A stretch of 35,894 bases of DNA from Bifidobacterium sp. (lineage in GTDB: Bacteria; Actinomycetota; Actinomycetes; Actinomycetales; Bifidobacteriaceae), in NCBI GenBank assembly GCA_022640915.1, contig JALCCT010000014.1, positions 1-35,894 of the forward strand. Reading direction: 5' to 3'. Made by a program: the position numbers and the translations under genes. This document shows positions 1 to 7,972 of the stretch, piece by piece. The notes beneath the pieces are model-generated. The model did no database searches. It was not told the DNA's origin and worked only from the letters and a program-made list of their open reading frames with translations. Positions within the stretch are counted from its first letter, which is position 1, and each line of letters starts with the position of its first letter.

Positions 1-42
1 ACCGCGCGGAATTTCAATGGTGACGGTGAAAGTATCAGCCAT
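1..42 (-). CDS. ppa: Inorganic pyrophosphatase, N-terminal fragment (runs off left edge)
   Basis: Only the first 14 codons are inside the window, reading MADTFTVTIEIPRG from an ATG at 42. The phrase ending in EIPRG is the typical start of soluble family I inorganic pyrophosphatase, which hydrolyses PPi to phosphate in the cytoplasm and pulls biosynthetic reactions forward. A strong ribosome-binding site (AAGGAGG on the minus strand, about 51-58) precedes the start. The catalytic part lies outside the window, so the call rests on a short but characteristic N-terminus and is moderately secure. Confidence 0.72.
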   Translation of the reverse strand, partial: MADTFTVTIEIPRG

Positions 43-300
43 TGCTCACTCCCTCCTTGGGAATCATTCCAGGGAGAAGAGGACATGACATGACTCTGCA
101 TCCCTGCAGAAGTCATCAGCCCGAAGGAGGTTCGGGCCGTGTGCCCAGGGTGAACCTCATACCCGCTGTTCATGATATCACCTTTTTGAGCGTGCTGGGG
201 ATGCGGAGAGTGACGCAGCAAGGGTTTAATCCGAGCGCCCAAAACAGATTCAGAGCCCAGCTCAGAGTTTAGAGTTCGGAATCCGTAGCACACCGTATTT
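43..300. other. Intergenic leader of the pyrophosphatase gene with two hairpins
   Basis: No gene is visible here. On the minus strand this is the upstream region of the pyrophosphatase gene. It contains a hairpin with 7-bp arms GCCCGAA (119-125) and TTCGGGC (131-137). A second, interrupted inverted repeat lies at about 90-116 (ATGACT...AGTCAT with inner TGCA/TGCA). Both would fall in a transcribed leader if the promoter lies further upstream. No known riboswitch class was recognised. Confidence 0.35.
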
Positions 301-440
301 TCCCGTGAAATTACGAAATCAGGACCTTAGATCATGGGTCTCAAATCACTCCGAAAACAACAAAATCCCGGGAAATTTGCGAAATCAGGAGTCAACACAA
401 CCCGATTTCGTAAAAATCCCGGGAAAATGCGCAGAATCAC
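301..440. repeat. Three copies of a ~25-bp intergenic element plus a partial fourth
   Basis: Copy A (301-324) and copy B (366-390) run in the same direction and share TCCCGkGAAATT, then ACGAAATCAGGA in A and TGCGAAATCAGGA in B, with a one-base length difference. Copy C (401-424) is the same element inverted (CCCGATTTCG...ATCCCGGGA). The CCCGGG end of C also begins a degenerate forward copy (418-440), so C and D form an imperfect palindrome centred on CCCGGG. The stretch is locally AT-rich and lies between the divergently positioned pyrophosphatase promoter region and the 3' end of the reductase gene. Function is unknown. Confidence 0.7.
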
Positions 441-495
441 ACTGCGCTGCATACGGCTCCGCTAGACGCAGTACGCCGCAACTTCACAGACCTAC

Positions 496-1959
496 TCACT
501 CGCCACGCGCCAAGCGCCGCAGCTCCTCGGGTTCTACGACCTTCTTATGCTCGCGACCCTCTTTCGCGCCTTCGGCTCGCTCGAAAGCGTCGACACGTTT
601 CCATCCAGCGAAGCCGATCGGGGCAACACCGCGCGAGGCAAGCAGCCGATCGATGGACGCCGGATCGCGATCAGGCGCAACACGACCAGAGGCACCATCC
701 TTCGAGAAGTCGTCAAGCATATTAGTCACGATGAGCAGCGCGTCAGACTTGGTCGAGCCAATGAGGCCGATGGGCCCGCGCTTTGCCCAGCCAGTCGCAT
801 ACAGTCGCGGCAGCACTGCCGACGCCGCCCCGTCAGAAGCGGAAGCAAGAATCCGACCGCCATCGTTCGCCAGTACCGTGTGGGCCTCGTCGTAGGCTAT
901 GCCCGGTACACTGGCCGGCCTGTAGCCGATCGCATGATAGACGGCCTGCACAGGGATGTCTTCGAACTCGCCGGTCCGCCGCATCGCACCATAGGCACCG
1001 GTTTCAGTGCGCTCGACGCGAATGGCCGCGACCTTGCCATCAGCACCGATGATCGCCACTGGATCGGCATTGAAATGGAGATAGTACTTGCGCTTCGCCG
1101 GATTCCCTTCGAAATCAACGCCTCCGTCATCCTCCATGTCCTCAGCCATTTCACGAATCGTAAACAGCTCCTCAACCATCTGGCGAGTCAGCTTGTTCAC
1201 GCCTGCCCGTTCGACGGTCTCGTCATCCAAATCGAAATCGTCCTCGTTGATGACGAGCTGCACACCAGGCAGCTTCTCCATCTCTCGCAGCTCCTGCACC
1301 GAGAATTTCGCCTGTGCCACGCCACGCCGGATGAACAGATGCAGCTCCTTGGCCTTGTTGGCCTTGATGCCTTCGTACACGTTATCGGGGATGTCGGTGC
1401 GAGTTTTGAGATCCTCGGCATTGCGCATGAGCTCGCGGGCCACATCCATCGCCACATTGCCGCCACCGATGACAGCGACCTGCTCGGCATCGAGCGGCCA
1501 CTCCCGCGCGCCCGTGGGGTAGCCGTCATACCACTCGACGAAACGAGCAGCGCCAAAAACACCGTGCAAGTCGGCCCCCGGGATCAGCAACGGCTTGTCC
1601 GCGACAGCACCGGTCGCGAACAGCACCGCATCATAGCGGGGCAGCAGGTCGTCGAGCGTGATGTCCTTGCCGAATTCCACATCGCAATATAGATGAATAT
1701 CTGGGTTGTCGAGCGTCTTCTCAAGCGCGTCTGCGATGAATTTAATGCTCGGATGATCGGGGGCCACCCCGTAACGCACCAGACCGAAAGGCACCGGAAG
1801 CTTCTCGAACAGGTCGATACGGGCCTTCGTCCCTAACCCGAGCCCCTCGCCGGTCTGCTTCAGCTGACGCAGGAAGATGTCGGATGAGTAAACGCCGGCA
1901 GGACCAGCGCCGACAACGGCGATGCGTAATTCGTTATTCTCATTCACATTTTCAGTCAC
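496..1959 (-). CDS. fpr: Ferredoxin/flavodoxin-NADP+ reductase (adrenodoxin-reductase type, FprA-like)
   Basis: A 487-residue cytoplasmic flavoenzyme expected to move electrons between NADP(H) and ferredoxin or flavodoxin through FAD. An N-terminal FAD-binding Rossmann motif GAGPAG is at about 17-22. A second nucleotide-binding motif GGGNVA, for NADP, is at about 165-170. The family signature near the C-terminus, GWAKRGPIGLIG (about 390-401), is the 'xWxKRGPxGxIG' block that closes over FAD. Length fits the 450-550-residue adrenodoxin reductase group. The GTG at 1959 is chosen because it sits just before the conserved start. A longer in-frame reading exists to 2055, but it adds an Arg-rich stretch unlike the family. 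No ferredoxin gene is adjacent. Confidence 0.88.
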   Translation of the reverse strand: MTENVNENNELRIAVVGAGPAGVYSSDIFLRQLKQTGEGLGLGTKARIDLFEKLPVPFGLVRYGVAPDHPSIKFIADALEKTLDNPDIHLYCDVEFGKDITLDDLLPRYDAVLFATGAVADKPLLIPGADLHGVFGAARFVEWYDGYPTGAREWPLDAEQVAVIGGGNVAMDVARELMRNAEDLKTRTDIPDNVYEGIKANKAKELHLFIRRGVAQAKFSVQELREMEKLPGVQLVINEDDFDLDDETVERAGVNKLTRQMVEELFTIREMAEDMEDDGGVDFEGNPAKRKYYLHFNADPVAIIGADGKVAAIRVERTETGAYGAMRRTGEFEDIPVQAVYHAIGYRPASVPGIAYDEAHTVLANDGGRILASASDGAASAVLPRLYATGWAKRGPIGLIGSTKSDALLIVTNMLDDFSKDGASGRVAPDRDPASIDRLLASRGVAPIGFAGWKRVDAFERAEGAKEGREHKKVVEPEELRRLARGE

Positions 1960-2079
1960 GCGCTCTAGGTTATCGCAAACCCTGCGCCGGCGACAGGGGC
2001 TCTTTGTCGCCGAATCCGCCAACGACTCCTCTCTCAGTATCACGCACCATCGCACCAGGCAAAGGCCACTAACAAAGCG

Positions 2080-2595
2080 TTACTGAATCACCATGAGGAT
2101 GGCAACTGCAACGAACAACAGCGAGACGCTGCCAGAAACAGCTGAAATGACGGCGTATTGCCGGCGGGCTGCAGCTGAATCAACGGCCGAGACAATCGGG
2201 GTGTCCGATACGTCTGAACCGCCCAAGCGCGAGGCCTGCGATGCTGCGGCGATTGAAGTCTTGCGCGCCTCAATCGACTTGGCAGCGACATTCATCTGCG
2301 GCACGACAACGGCGAGCGTGAGCACGAGGGCGATCAACGTCAGCACGACCGACCATACCAGCCAAGGCATGCCGATCTTGGTACGGTATGCCGGGCTCAT
2401 CGCATAGAAGCCGATTACGCCGAACACGCCAACCGCCACAGTCAGCCACCCGAGCACCATCACCGTGCGCGACAATCCGCGTACTTGCCCGGAATCGCCC
2501 TCGCGGATAGCGCGTAACCCGGTCATGGGCAGTACCGCCAGTGGGCCGATGATGAACACGGAACCGATGACATGCAACGCAATAATCCAACTCAT
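2080..2595 (-). CDS. DUF2269-like integral membrane protein
   Basis: A 171-residue protein with about four hydrophobic segments: near residues 1-20 (starting MSWIIALHVIG), 44-66, 79-101 and 148-170. A polar Ala/Ser-rich loop of about 40 residues separates the third and fourth. The arrangement and the opening helix resemble the DUF2269 family of predicted integral membrane proteins, whose function is not established. No clear ribosome-binding site precedes the ATG at 2595, so the message may be leaderless or start elsewhere. It lies downstream of the metal ATPase on the same strand, separated by 186 bp, so cotranscription is possible but not shown. Confidence 0.68.
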   Translation of the reverse strand: MSWIIALHVIGSVFIIGPLAVLPMTGLRAIREGDSGQVRGLSRTVMVLGWLTVAVGVFGVIGFYAMSPAYRTKIGMPWLVWSVVLTLIALVLTLAVVVPQMNVAAKSIEARKTSIAAASQASRLGGSDVSDTPIVSAVDSAAARRQYAVISAVSGSVSLLFVAVAILMVIQ

Positions 2596-2781
2596 GACTG
2601 TCACTATACGCCCGCAGAAACAACGAAAATAACTGCCTGCACAACGCCCAACTATGGTCGAACGTTGAATAATCAACGGGTTATGGGGCAATGCAAGGCC
2701 TGAGCTGCTGTCGATATGAATACCTGAACGAGTGCCATCTTGGGCAGCGCACCCTTATCAACGGTCGAATCCGAATCATCA

Positions 2782-5199
2782 TCAATCGCGATCGCGCAGT
2801 GCAGTGAGCGCCCATAGAATCGAAACGACGTCAATGGCCTCCTGCAGGAAGGCGCCCACGACCACCGGAATGAGATTGAAAGCAGCGGCAATCATGCAAA
2901 GGAAAGCCAGCGCAAGCCCGGTGATGACAGCTTGCAGCATGACCCGCTTGGTGCGCCGAGCGATAGCGATGGCGCGCGGCACGGCAGCGATGTCGTCATG
3001 CATGATCACCGCTTGCGCCGACTGGGATGCGGCGGTCGACGTGCCGTCGGTGATGGCCATGCCGATGTCGGCAGCAGCCAGCACCGGGGCGTCATTCACT
3101 CCGTCGCCCACCATCATCGTGATGGGGCGAGCGCCTGAACCGCCACGCAGCAGCGAACGAATTGCCGCCGCAAAACGAGCGCCTTTGACATGGCCGTGGT
3201 TAGGTCCGTCAATCCCAACCCAGCTAGATCCACGCCTGCTTACCCCAGCTCGCGCTCTGCCAGATCCGAGCCCGTCAGCCCGCTCTTCTCCACGTCCATT
3301 ACCTTCAGACTGATTCCCTTGTTCGCCGGGCTTCTCACATGCGACGACTGCTTTGAGCTTATCTTCCGGCAGCAGATCAGCGCGCACATCGTCAATGCCC
3401 ACGCTGTCGGCAACAATGCGAGCCGAAGCCGCATGGTCGCCGGTGAGCATCGTCAGACGCTGAACACCCAGTGCGCGCAATTGCGCCAACGCTTCCCGAG
3501 CATTGGCTCGCGGCACGTCTTTGAGCACGATACGAGCGGCGATGCGCCCGTTCACCGCGACATACGTGACCATCTCATCGGGCGCACGCCGGCCGAATCG
3601 CGCCACCGGGAAGGCAGCAGCAGGACTGCTGACGTTGCTCGCACCGTTGGAGCCGACTGCACCACGCGCGTAGTCATCATCGGCGCCAGTCTCATTACTA
3701 CCCAGTGTCGAATCCTGCGTCGCAATCACGTAATCAAAGCGACCCACACGAACTGGCACGCCATTGACCACGCCGCAAACCCCGGTGCCCGCATCCTCAC
3801 TGACATGCTTGACGGTTGGGTAGCCTCGGCGCGAATCAGGCTGACCGTCAGCCTGTGTGATGAGCCGATGACGCGCCTGCTCCCCCGCCGTAGCGATGCC
3901 TTGAGCGAGAATGTGCACGGAGTAGGTCTCGATCGCGCCGGCGAGCGCAAGAATATGGTCCTGGACGGAACCGCTGCAGCCGCCGTAATCGCTTTCCACA
4001 TCGTCAAATCGTTCCGCAAGATCGACGCGCGTGACTTGCGGAGTCTTGACGGTCAGTGTGCCGGTCTTATCGAAGAACACATGCGAGACCTGGCCCAAAT
4101 TCTCCAGCACATCCTGCGTTTTGATGAGAATACCGGATTTCGCCAAACGTCCGGTTCCGGCCATATAAGCCACCGGAGCCGCGATGAGCAATGGGCAGGG
4201 CGTCGCCAAAACCAAGACCTGCGCGAATCGCGTGGCGCTGTCTGATATCAACCATGCCACGACTGCGAGCAACAAGGCAAGCACGGTGAAGGGCACCGCC
4301 AACCGGTCGGCGGCTCTGACCACAGCTGCGCGAGATTCTTTGGCGGAGACAACCAGATCAAGTATCCGCTGGTACTGCGAGTCTCGGGCCAGCTGCGTCG
4401 TGCGCATGGTCAGGGTGTTCGAACCGTTCACCGCACCAGACATGACGCGCGCCCCAGCATGCACTTCACGTGGCACCGGCTCGCCGTTGATAGCGCTCAG
4501 CTCCAGCGTGGCCGTGGCGCTGAGCAGCTCGCCGTCGACCGGCACCGTCTCCCCGGGCAGCACCACCAGTACATCGCCAAGCCGAACTTCCGCGACAGGC
4601 AACGTGCGAAAATGTGATGACACAGCAGGTATCGCTGCCGCACCATCCTTCGCGCTCGCCCCGGCGACTGCACGGAATGCGGCATGATCTGCGCCGACCG
4701 CTCCCAAACGCGAATCAATGTCTGAGGTCGTGGCAGAATCGAGTCGGGACGTTGAGTCGCCGCCCGCTCCCGACCGTGGCCCAATGCCCGGCAAATCAAC
4801 CACATGGGCGTTGCGCGGCGCAGCACTTGCCAACGCGCTCAAGTTGCTTTCCGCCTTGGCCTGCGCATATTCCTCGATCGCCTCGCCCGACCAGACCATG
4901 AGCACGACGGACCAGCTGGCCCAGTACTCCTGCACCGCGAGTGTGGAGAGTATGGCGAGAACGGCGAGCACATCAACGCCGACGCGGCCGCTGCGCAAGT
5001 CCCGAATCATGCCGGCGAGCGCCTCCACAACGGTGTAGGTCACCAAGGCAATGACGAATATCTGGCCCAGCGAAGGGTCCACGAGGCCGAACCACGGTTT
5101 CCACGGGCGTACGTCGCCCAGCATCGCGAGGGGTATAGCGCAGAGCATGGTGAGAGGAAGCAGTGGGACTCGTTTACAAAGATCGATGGCGCTATGCAT
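2782..5199 (-). CDS. P1B-type heavy-metal-translocating P-type ATPase with low-complexity inserts
   Basis: An 805-residue membrane pump. Core motifs are complete: TPCP in the ion-path helix (333-336), phosphorylated Asp in DKTGT (D377), TGD (586-588) and GDGVND (698-703). There are about four N-terminal transmembrane segments, a pair around 302-345 and a C-terminal pair (755-800). There is no N-terminal heavy-metal-associated domain. TPCP instead of CPC points to the poorly characterised P1B-5-like group (Fe, Ni or Co have been proposed for it), not a typical Cu or Cd pump. Oddities: the HP motif reads SVHI (427-430), and three Gly/Ser/Arg-rich stretches (about 136-195, 495-540, 622-690) make it longer than typical ~620-residue relatives. 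Start: AAGGAG at 5205-5210, 6 nt before ATG. Confidence 0.9.
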   Translation of the reverse strand: MHSAIDLCKRVPLLPLTMLCAIPLAMLGDVRPWKPWFGLVDPSLGQIFVIALVTYTVVEALAGMIRDLRSGRVGVDVLAVLAILSTLAVQEYWASWSVVLMVWSGEAIEEYAQAKAESNLSALASAAPRNAHVVDLPGIGPRSGAGGDSTSRLDSATTSDIDSRLGAVGADHAAFRAVAGASAKDGAAAIPAVSSHFRTLPVAEVRLGDVLVVLPGETVPVDGELLSATATLELSAINGEPVPREVHAGARVMSGAVNGSNTLTMRTTQLARDSQYQRILDLVVSAKESRAAVVRAADRLAVPFTVLALLLAVVAWLISDSATRFAQVLVLATPCPLLIAAPVAYMAGTGRLAKSGILIKTQDVLENLGQVSHVFFDKTGTLTVKTPQVTRVDLAERFDDVESDYGGCSGSVQDHILALAGAIETYSVHILAQGIATAGEQARHRLITQADGQPDSRRGYPTVKHVSEDAGTGVCGVVNGVPVRVGRFDYVIATQDSTLGSNETGADDDYARGAVGSNGASNVSSPAAAFPVARFGRRAPDEMVTYVAVNGRIAARIVLKDVPRANAREALAQLRALGVQRLTMLTGDHAASARIVADSVGIDDVRADLLPEDKLKAVVACEKPGEQGNQSEGNGRGEERADGLGSGRARAGVSRRGSSWVGIDGPNHGHVKGARFAAAIRSLLRGGSGARPITMMVGDGVNDAPVLAAADIGMAITDGTSTAASQSAQAVIMHDDIAAVPRAIAIARRTKRVMLQAVITGLALAFLCMIAAAFNLIPVVVGAFLQEAIDVVSILWALTALRDRD

Positions 5200-5330
5200 C
5201 GTTTCTCCTTACACTCGCATACGGGCTGCGCGCGGCAAAACGCGCAGCTCTGCAATCACGCCTTGTTAGCCCACCGGGAGGCTTTCGAAAGAATGCATCG
5301 CGATACACGGCGTAAAGATAGACATATTCA

Positions 5331-5377
5331 GTTATAAGCCAGCAAGTATTCCAATAACCAAGCTATTGCAGTATTCC
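5331..5377 (-). promoter_or_regulatory. Candidate promoter/operator of the metal ATPase
   Basis: On the minus strand a TATAAC hexamer (5331-5336) is a fair -10. Where the -35 should lie there is a symmetric arrangement: AGTATTCC (5345-5352), then an inverted repeat CAATA/TATTG (5352-5356 and 5364-5368), then AGTATTCC again (5370-5377). This could be a regulator site controlling the pump, giving a leader of about 125 nt. The -35 match is weak and no metal regulator gene is adjacent. Confidence 0.35.
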
Positions 5378-5551
5378 GGCACAATTCCGGCAACCATCGG
5401 TCGCCTGAACAACTGCCCATTATGTTAGCAAAAGACCGCAGACAAGCGGTTTCAGAATTGAACCCGATCGGATTCCGCCTGCATTTGGACATCGGGATCC
5501 GGAGGCCGGACAAAGGAGGGCGCATCCCCTCACGCAATAGAAACGATACGT

Positions 5552-5606
5552 TTGTGCGTTCAGTGAGCCGATCCAGCGAACCAGATCAGCCTCACCGAAC
5601 GCACAA
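5552..5606. repeat. Long inverted repeat downstream of htrA
   Basis: TTGTGCGTTC (5552-5561) is the exact complement of GAACGCACAA (5597-5606). After a 2-nt mismatch on each side, TGAG (5564-5567) pairs with CTCA (5591-5594). The 23-nt loop itself contains two GATC sequences. No T-run follows on either strand, so it is not a classical intrinsic terminator, though it could end or protect the htrA transcript about 110 nt past the stop codon. Confidence 0.55.
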
Positions 5607-5715
5607 TCAGAACTTTACCGATCAGACCGTTATATTAAACGGCTTCAGACACAACCGTCCGGGCACTGCAACGCATCATGCGCCACAAACCCATCACGGC
5701 GACGCAAGACCCGAT

Positions 5716-7722
5716 TTACCACTGTCCGAAGGGGTCGGTAAAGCCATTGCCGTCGCCGTTATCGTTGTTGCCGTTGTTATTCTGGCTGTTGCCGTTGCTC
5801 GACTGGGAACCGGTAGACGCAGGCTCCTGCTGATCGAGCGTCACGTCCACGTCTATTGCCTTTGAATCGCGCACGACGGTGAGCTTCACCTTGTCGTTCA
5901 GAGCCGATGCGCGGACATAGCCCAGTAGCGAGTAAGTGTTGTTGACTGCCTGATCGTTGAAGGCGACGATGGTGTCGCCGACCTTCAGGCCCGCCTTGTC
6001 AGCAGGGCTGCCGGAGACCACACTGGCGATTTTCGTACCGCCGCGGGTCACACCGTCAGCCTGTGCGGTCGCGTCCGAGATGGTCACGCCCAGCTGCACG
6101 TGCTTGACCGAGCCGTTGTCGATGATCTCCTGCGACACGCGCTTGACCAGGTTCGACGGGATCGCGAAGCCGATGCCGATGGATCCCGCTTCGGAGCTGG
6201 TCGTGGCCGTCGAGGCGATCGAGGAGTTGATGCCGATCACCTTGCCGGAGGCATCGAAAGTCGGGCCGCCCGAATTGCCGGGGTTGATGGCCGCGTCGAT
6301 CTGGACGGCGTTGGTCACGATCTGCGCGTTGCCGTTGTCGTCGGAGACGGAGACCGGGCGGTTGAGAGCCGAGACGATGCCGGTTGTGGCGGTGTCGTCG
6401 TAGCCGAGCGGGTTGCCGATGGCCATAACGCCCTGGCCGACGGCAAGGGAGGCGGAATCCGCGAATTGCACCGGCTTGAGATCGCTCGGCGGGTTGTCGA
6501 GCTTGATCACAGCAAGATCGGTGGTGGCGTCTGCGCCGACAAGCTGGGCCGTATAAATCTGCCCGTTCGCCAGCGTGACCTGAATCTGCTGGGCCCCCGA
6601 AATCACATGGTTATTGGTGACGATGTGGCCTTTGGCATCCAAAATCGCGCCCGAACCCTTTGCAACCCCGCCGCTCACCTGCGTCTGGATGGCGACGACC
6701 GAACCGGAAACCGCATTGGAAACAGCGGTCCAATCGGCGGACGCGCCGGACTTCAACGGCGCACTGCCGCCACTGGACTGGCTCGAGCCAACGCTACTCA
6801 GTGAACTAGTGCTGGCCAATTTCACCCAGCCGTTCGTCACTGCTGCGTAGCCGATGCCAAGGCACAGCGCGGCGGAAACCAACGCGGCGACGACCGCCGC
6901 CACGACCGCATTCGCAGAACGGTTGGGTGCCGTGGCCCGAGACGCCGGACTGTTGGTGAACAGTCCTTGCGGCGGATAGCCTTGACCTTGCGGGGTCTGC
7001 GGCCCCTGGGGCGTATTGCCGGGATTATAACCCTGCCGCCCCTGCCCATCTGGCTGAGCGCTGCCGAATTGCGCATTCGAGCGCTGCCCATCCGGGTTGA
7101 GGAACGGGTTCGTACCGAAATACGGATTGCGGCTTCCCTGCGATCCCTGTTGACCATTAGTGGGTTGCCCGCCGTGCTGCACATTGGGCTGGGGTTGTCC
7201 ATACGACTGAGCGCCGCCGGCAATGTCATTGCCGTTTTGCGGTTGTGCCGGCACCGGGCCATATGCGCCGTATTCCGGAGCCGGGCGGTACAGAGGCACT
7301 GTCGGCTGCTGCACCGTGGACTGCTCCACGTGAGAACCTGCCGCCTCAATCTGCGTGGTCGCCTGCTCGGACGATGCAGGAGCAGCAGCCGCGGGGATGC
7401 CCTGCTCGATCACAGCTGTTTGACTGGAATCGTCATCGGCGTTGCCGTGGGCATCATTGCGGCCGTTGTTACCACTGCCGTCGCCATCAGCCTCGCCATT
7501 GCCATCAGCGCCTGTTTCTTCGGCACTGCCCGTATGATCGGCGTCGCCATCATGATTATCAGGCGTGCCGAAGTGCTGCGTATACGACTGATCCTCGCGT
7601 TGCGCACCCTGAGAGCTGGCCCTAGACTCGCCCCAGTCTTCAGCTCCCTCGTGCGGACGATTCTCCTTAGTGCCATTGCCGGCGCTCTGGGCATCCCAGT
7701 CGCCATCATGTTCTTCAGCCAT
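5716..7722 (-). CDS. htrA: Membrane-anchored HtrA/DegP-type serine protease with PDZ domain
   Basis: A 668-residue quality-control protease of the cell envelope. Residues 1-265 are cytoplasmic low-complexity sequence: first acidic (Asp/Glu/Gly/Asn), then Pro/Gln/Asn/Gly-rich. One transmembrane helix (about 270-295) follows. The trypsin-like domain has H372 (in VTNNHV), D402 (in TTDLAV) and S484 (in GNSGGP). A PDZ domain (about 555-630) and an Asn/Gly-rich tail complete it. This matches actinobacterial HtrA/PepD, with the protease outside the membrane. The ATG at 7722 is used because AAAGGAG is well spaced for it, whereas a GTG three bases upstream is too close. A minus-strand TATATA near 7787-7792 may be part of its promoter. 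Confidence 0.92.
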   Translation of the reverse strand: MAEEHDGDWDAQSAGNGTKENRPHEGAEDWGESRASSQGAQREDQSYTQHFGTPDNHDGDADHTGSAEETGADGNGEADGDGSGNNGRNDAHGNADDDSSQTAVIEQGIPAAAAPASSEQATTQIEAAGSHVEQSTVQQPTVPLYRPAPEYGAYGPVPAQPQNGNDIAGGAQSYGQPQPNVQHGGQPTNGQQGSQGSRNPYFGTNPFLNPDGQRSNAQFGSAQPDGQGRQGYNPGNTPQGPQTPQGQGYPPQGLFTNSPASRATAPNRSANAVVAAVVAALVSAALCLGIGYAAVTNGWVKLASTSSLSSVGSSQSSGGSAPLKSGASADWTAVSNAVSGSVVAIQTQVSGGVAKGSGAILDAKGHIVTNNHVISGAQQIQVTLANGQIYTAQLVGADATTDLAVIKLDNPPSDLKPVQFADSASLAVGQGVMAIGNPLGYDDTATTGIVSALNRPVSVSDDNGNAQIVTNAVQIDAAINPGNSGGPTFDASGKVIGINSSIASTATTSSEAGSIGIGFAIPSNLVKRVSQEIIDNGSVKHVQLGVTISDATAQADGVTRGGTKIASVVSGSPADKAGLKVGDTIVAFNDQAVNNTYSLLGYVRASALNDKVKLTVVRDSKAIDVDVTLDQQEPASTGSQSSNGNSQNNNGNNDNGDGNGFTDPFGQW

Positions 7723-7972
7723 CACTGCTCCTTTGAACGGTTGCGATATCCGGTGGCCGTTCGGCTATACCGTCGCGGTTCATCGCTATATAAGAGTAAA
7801 GATAGCTGTTCTGGAAGTTATCTGAATGTTTGTTGGAAGAAACGCACCAATCCCCAACATGTTCTCCGAACTGGCATCGCCTGGCAACTATTCCTTTGCG
7901 ATTTTGCGTGAGTCTACGCCGCATCGCCTATTCCGACGCACTACTGGCAGGGCTTCGCCTAGAGTGAACGGT

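Larger units (their letters stand above)
5200..5715. other. 516-bp intergenic region between htrA and the metal ATPase
   Basis: No convincing gene. It holds the promoter and leader of the ATPase (minus strand) and the 3' flank of htrA. A GCTGCGCG/CGCGCAGC hairpin (5225-5232 with 5241-5248) would lie in the ATPase leader about 25 nt before the start. Near 5627-5642 is a short palindrome (CCGTT, AT-rich spacer, AACGG). Operator-like repeats and a large hairpin are listed separately. Confidence 0.5.

Noticed and set aside
90..137. Two hairpins upstream of the pyrophosphatase start as a possible riboswitch
   Set aside because: Short stems without conserved aptamer features; noted only as leader structure.
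305..895. Plus-strand frame starting inside the repeat elements
   Set aside because: No ribosome-binding site, low-complexity Ser/Arg content and antisense to the reductase gene.
547..1692. 381-codon plus-strand open frame opposite the ferredoxin reductase gene
   Set aside because: The minus-strand frame has clear FAD and NADP motifs; the plus-strand reading has no family features and is a GC-rich antisense shadow.
3190..4245. 351-codon plus-strand open frame opposite the metal ATPase gene
   Set aside because: It overlaps the ATPase catalytic motifs on the other strand and shows no recognisable domain.
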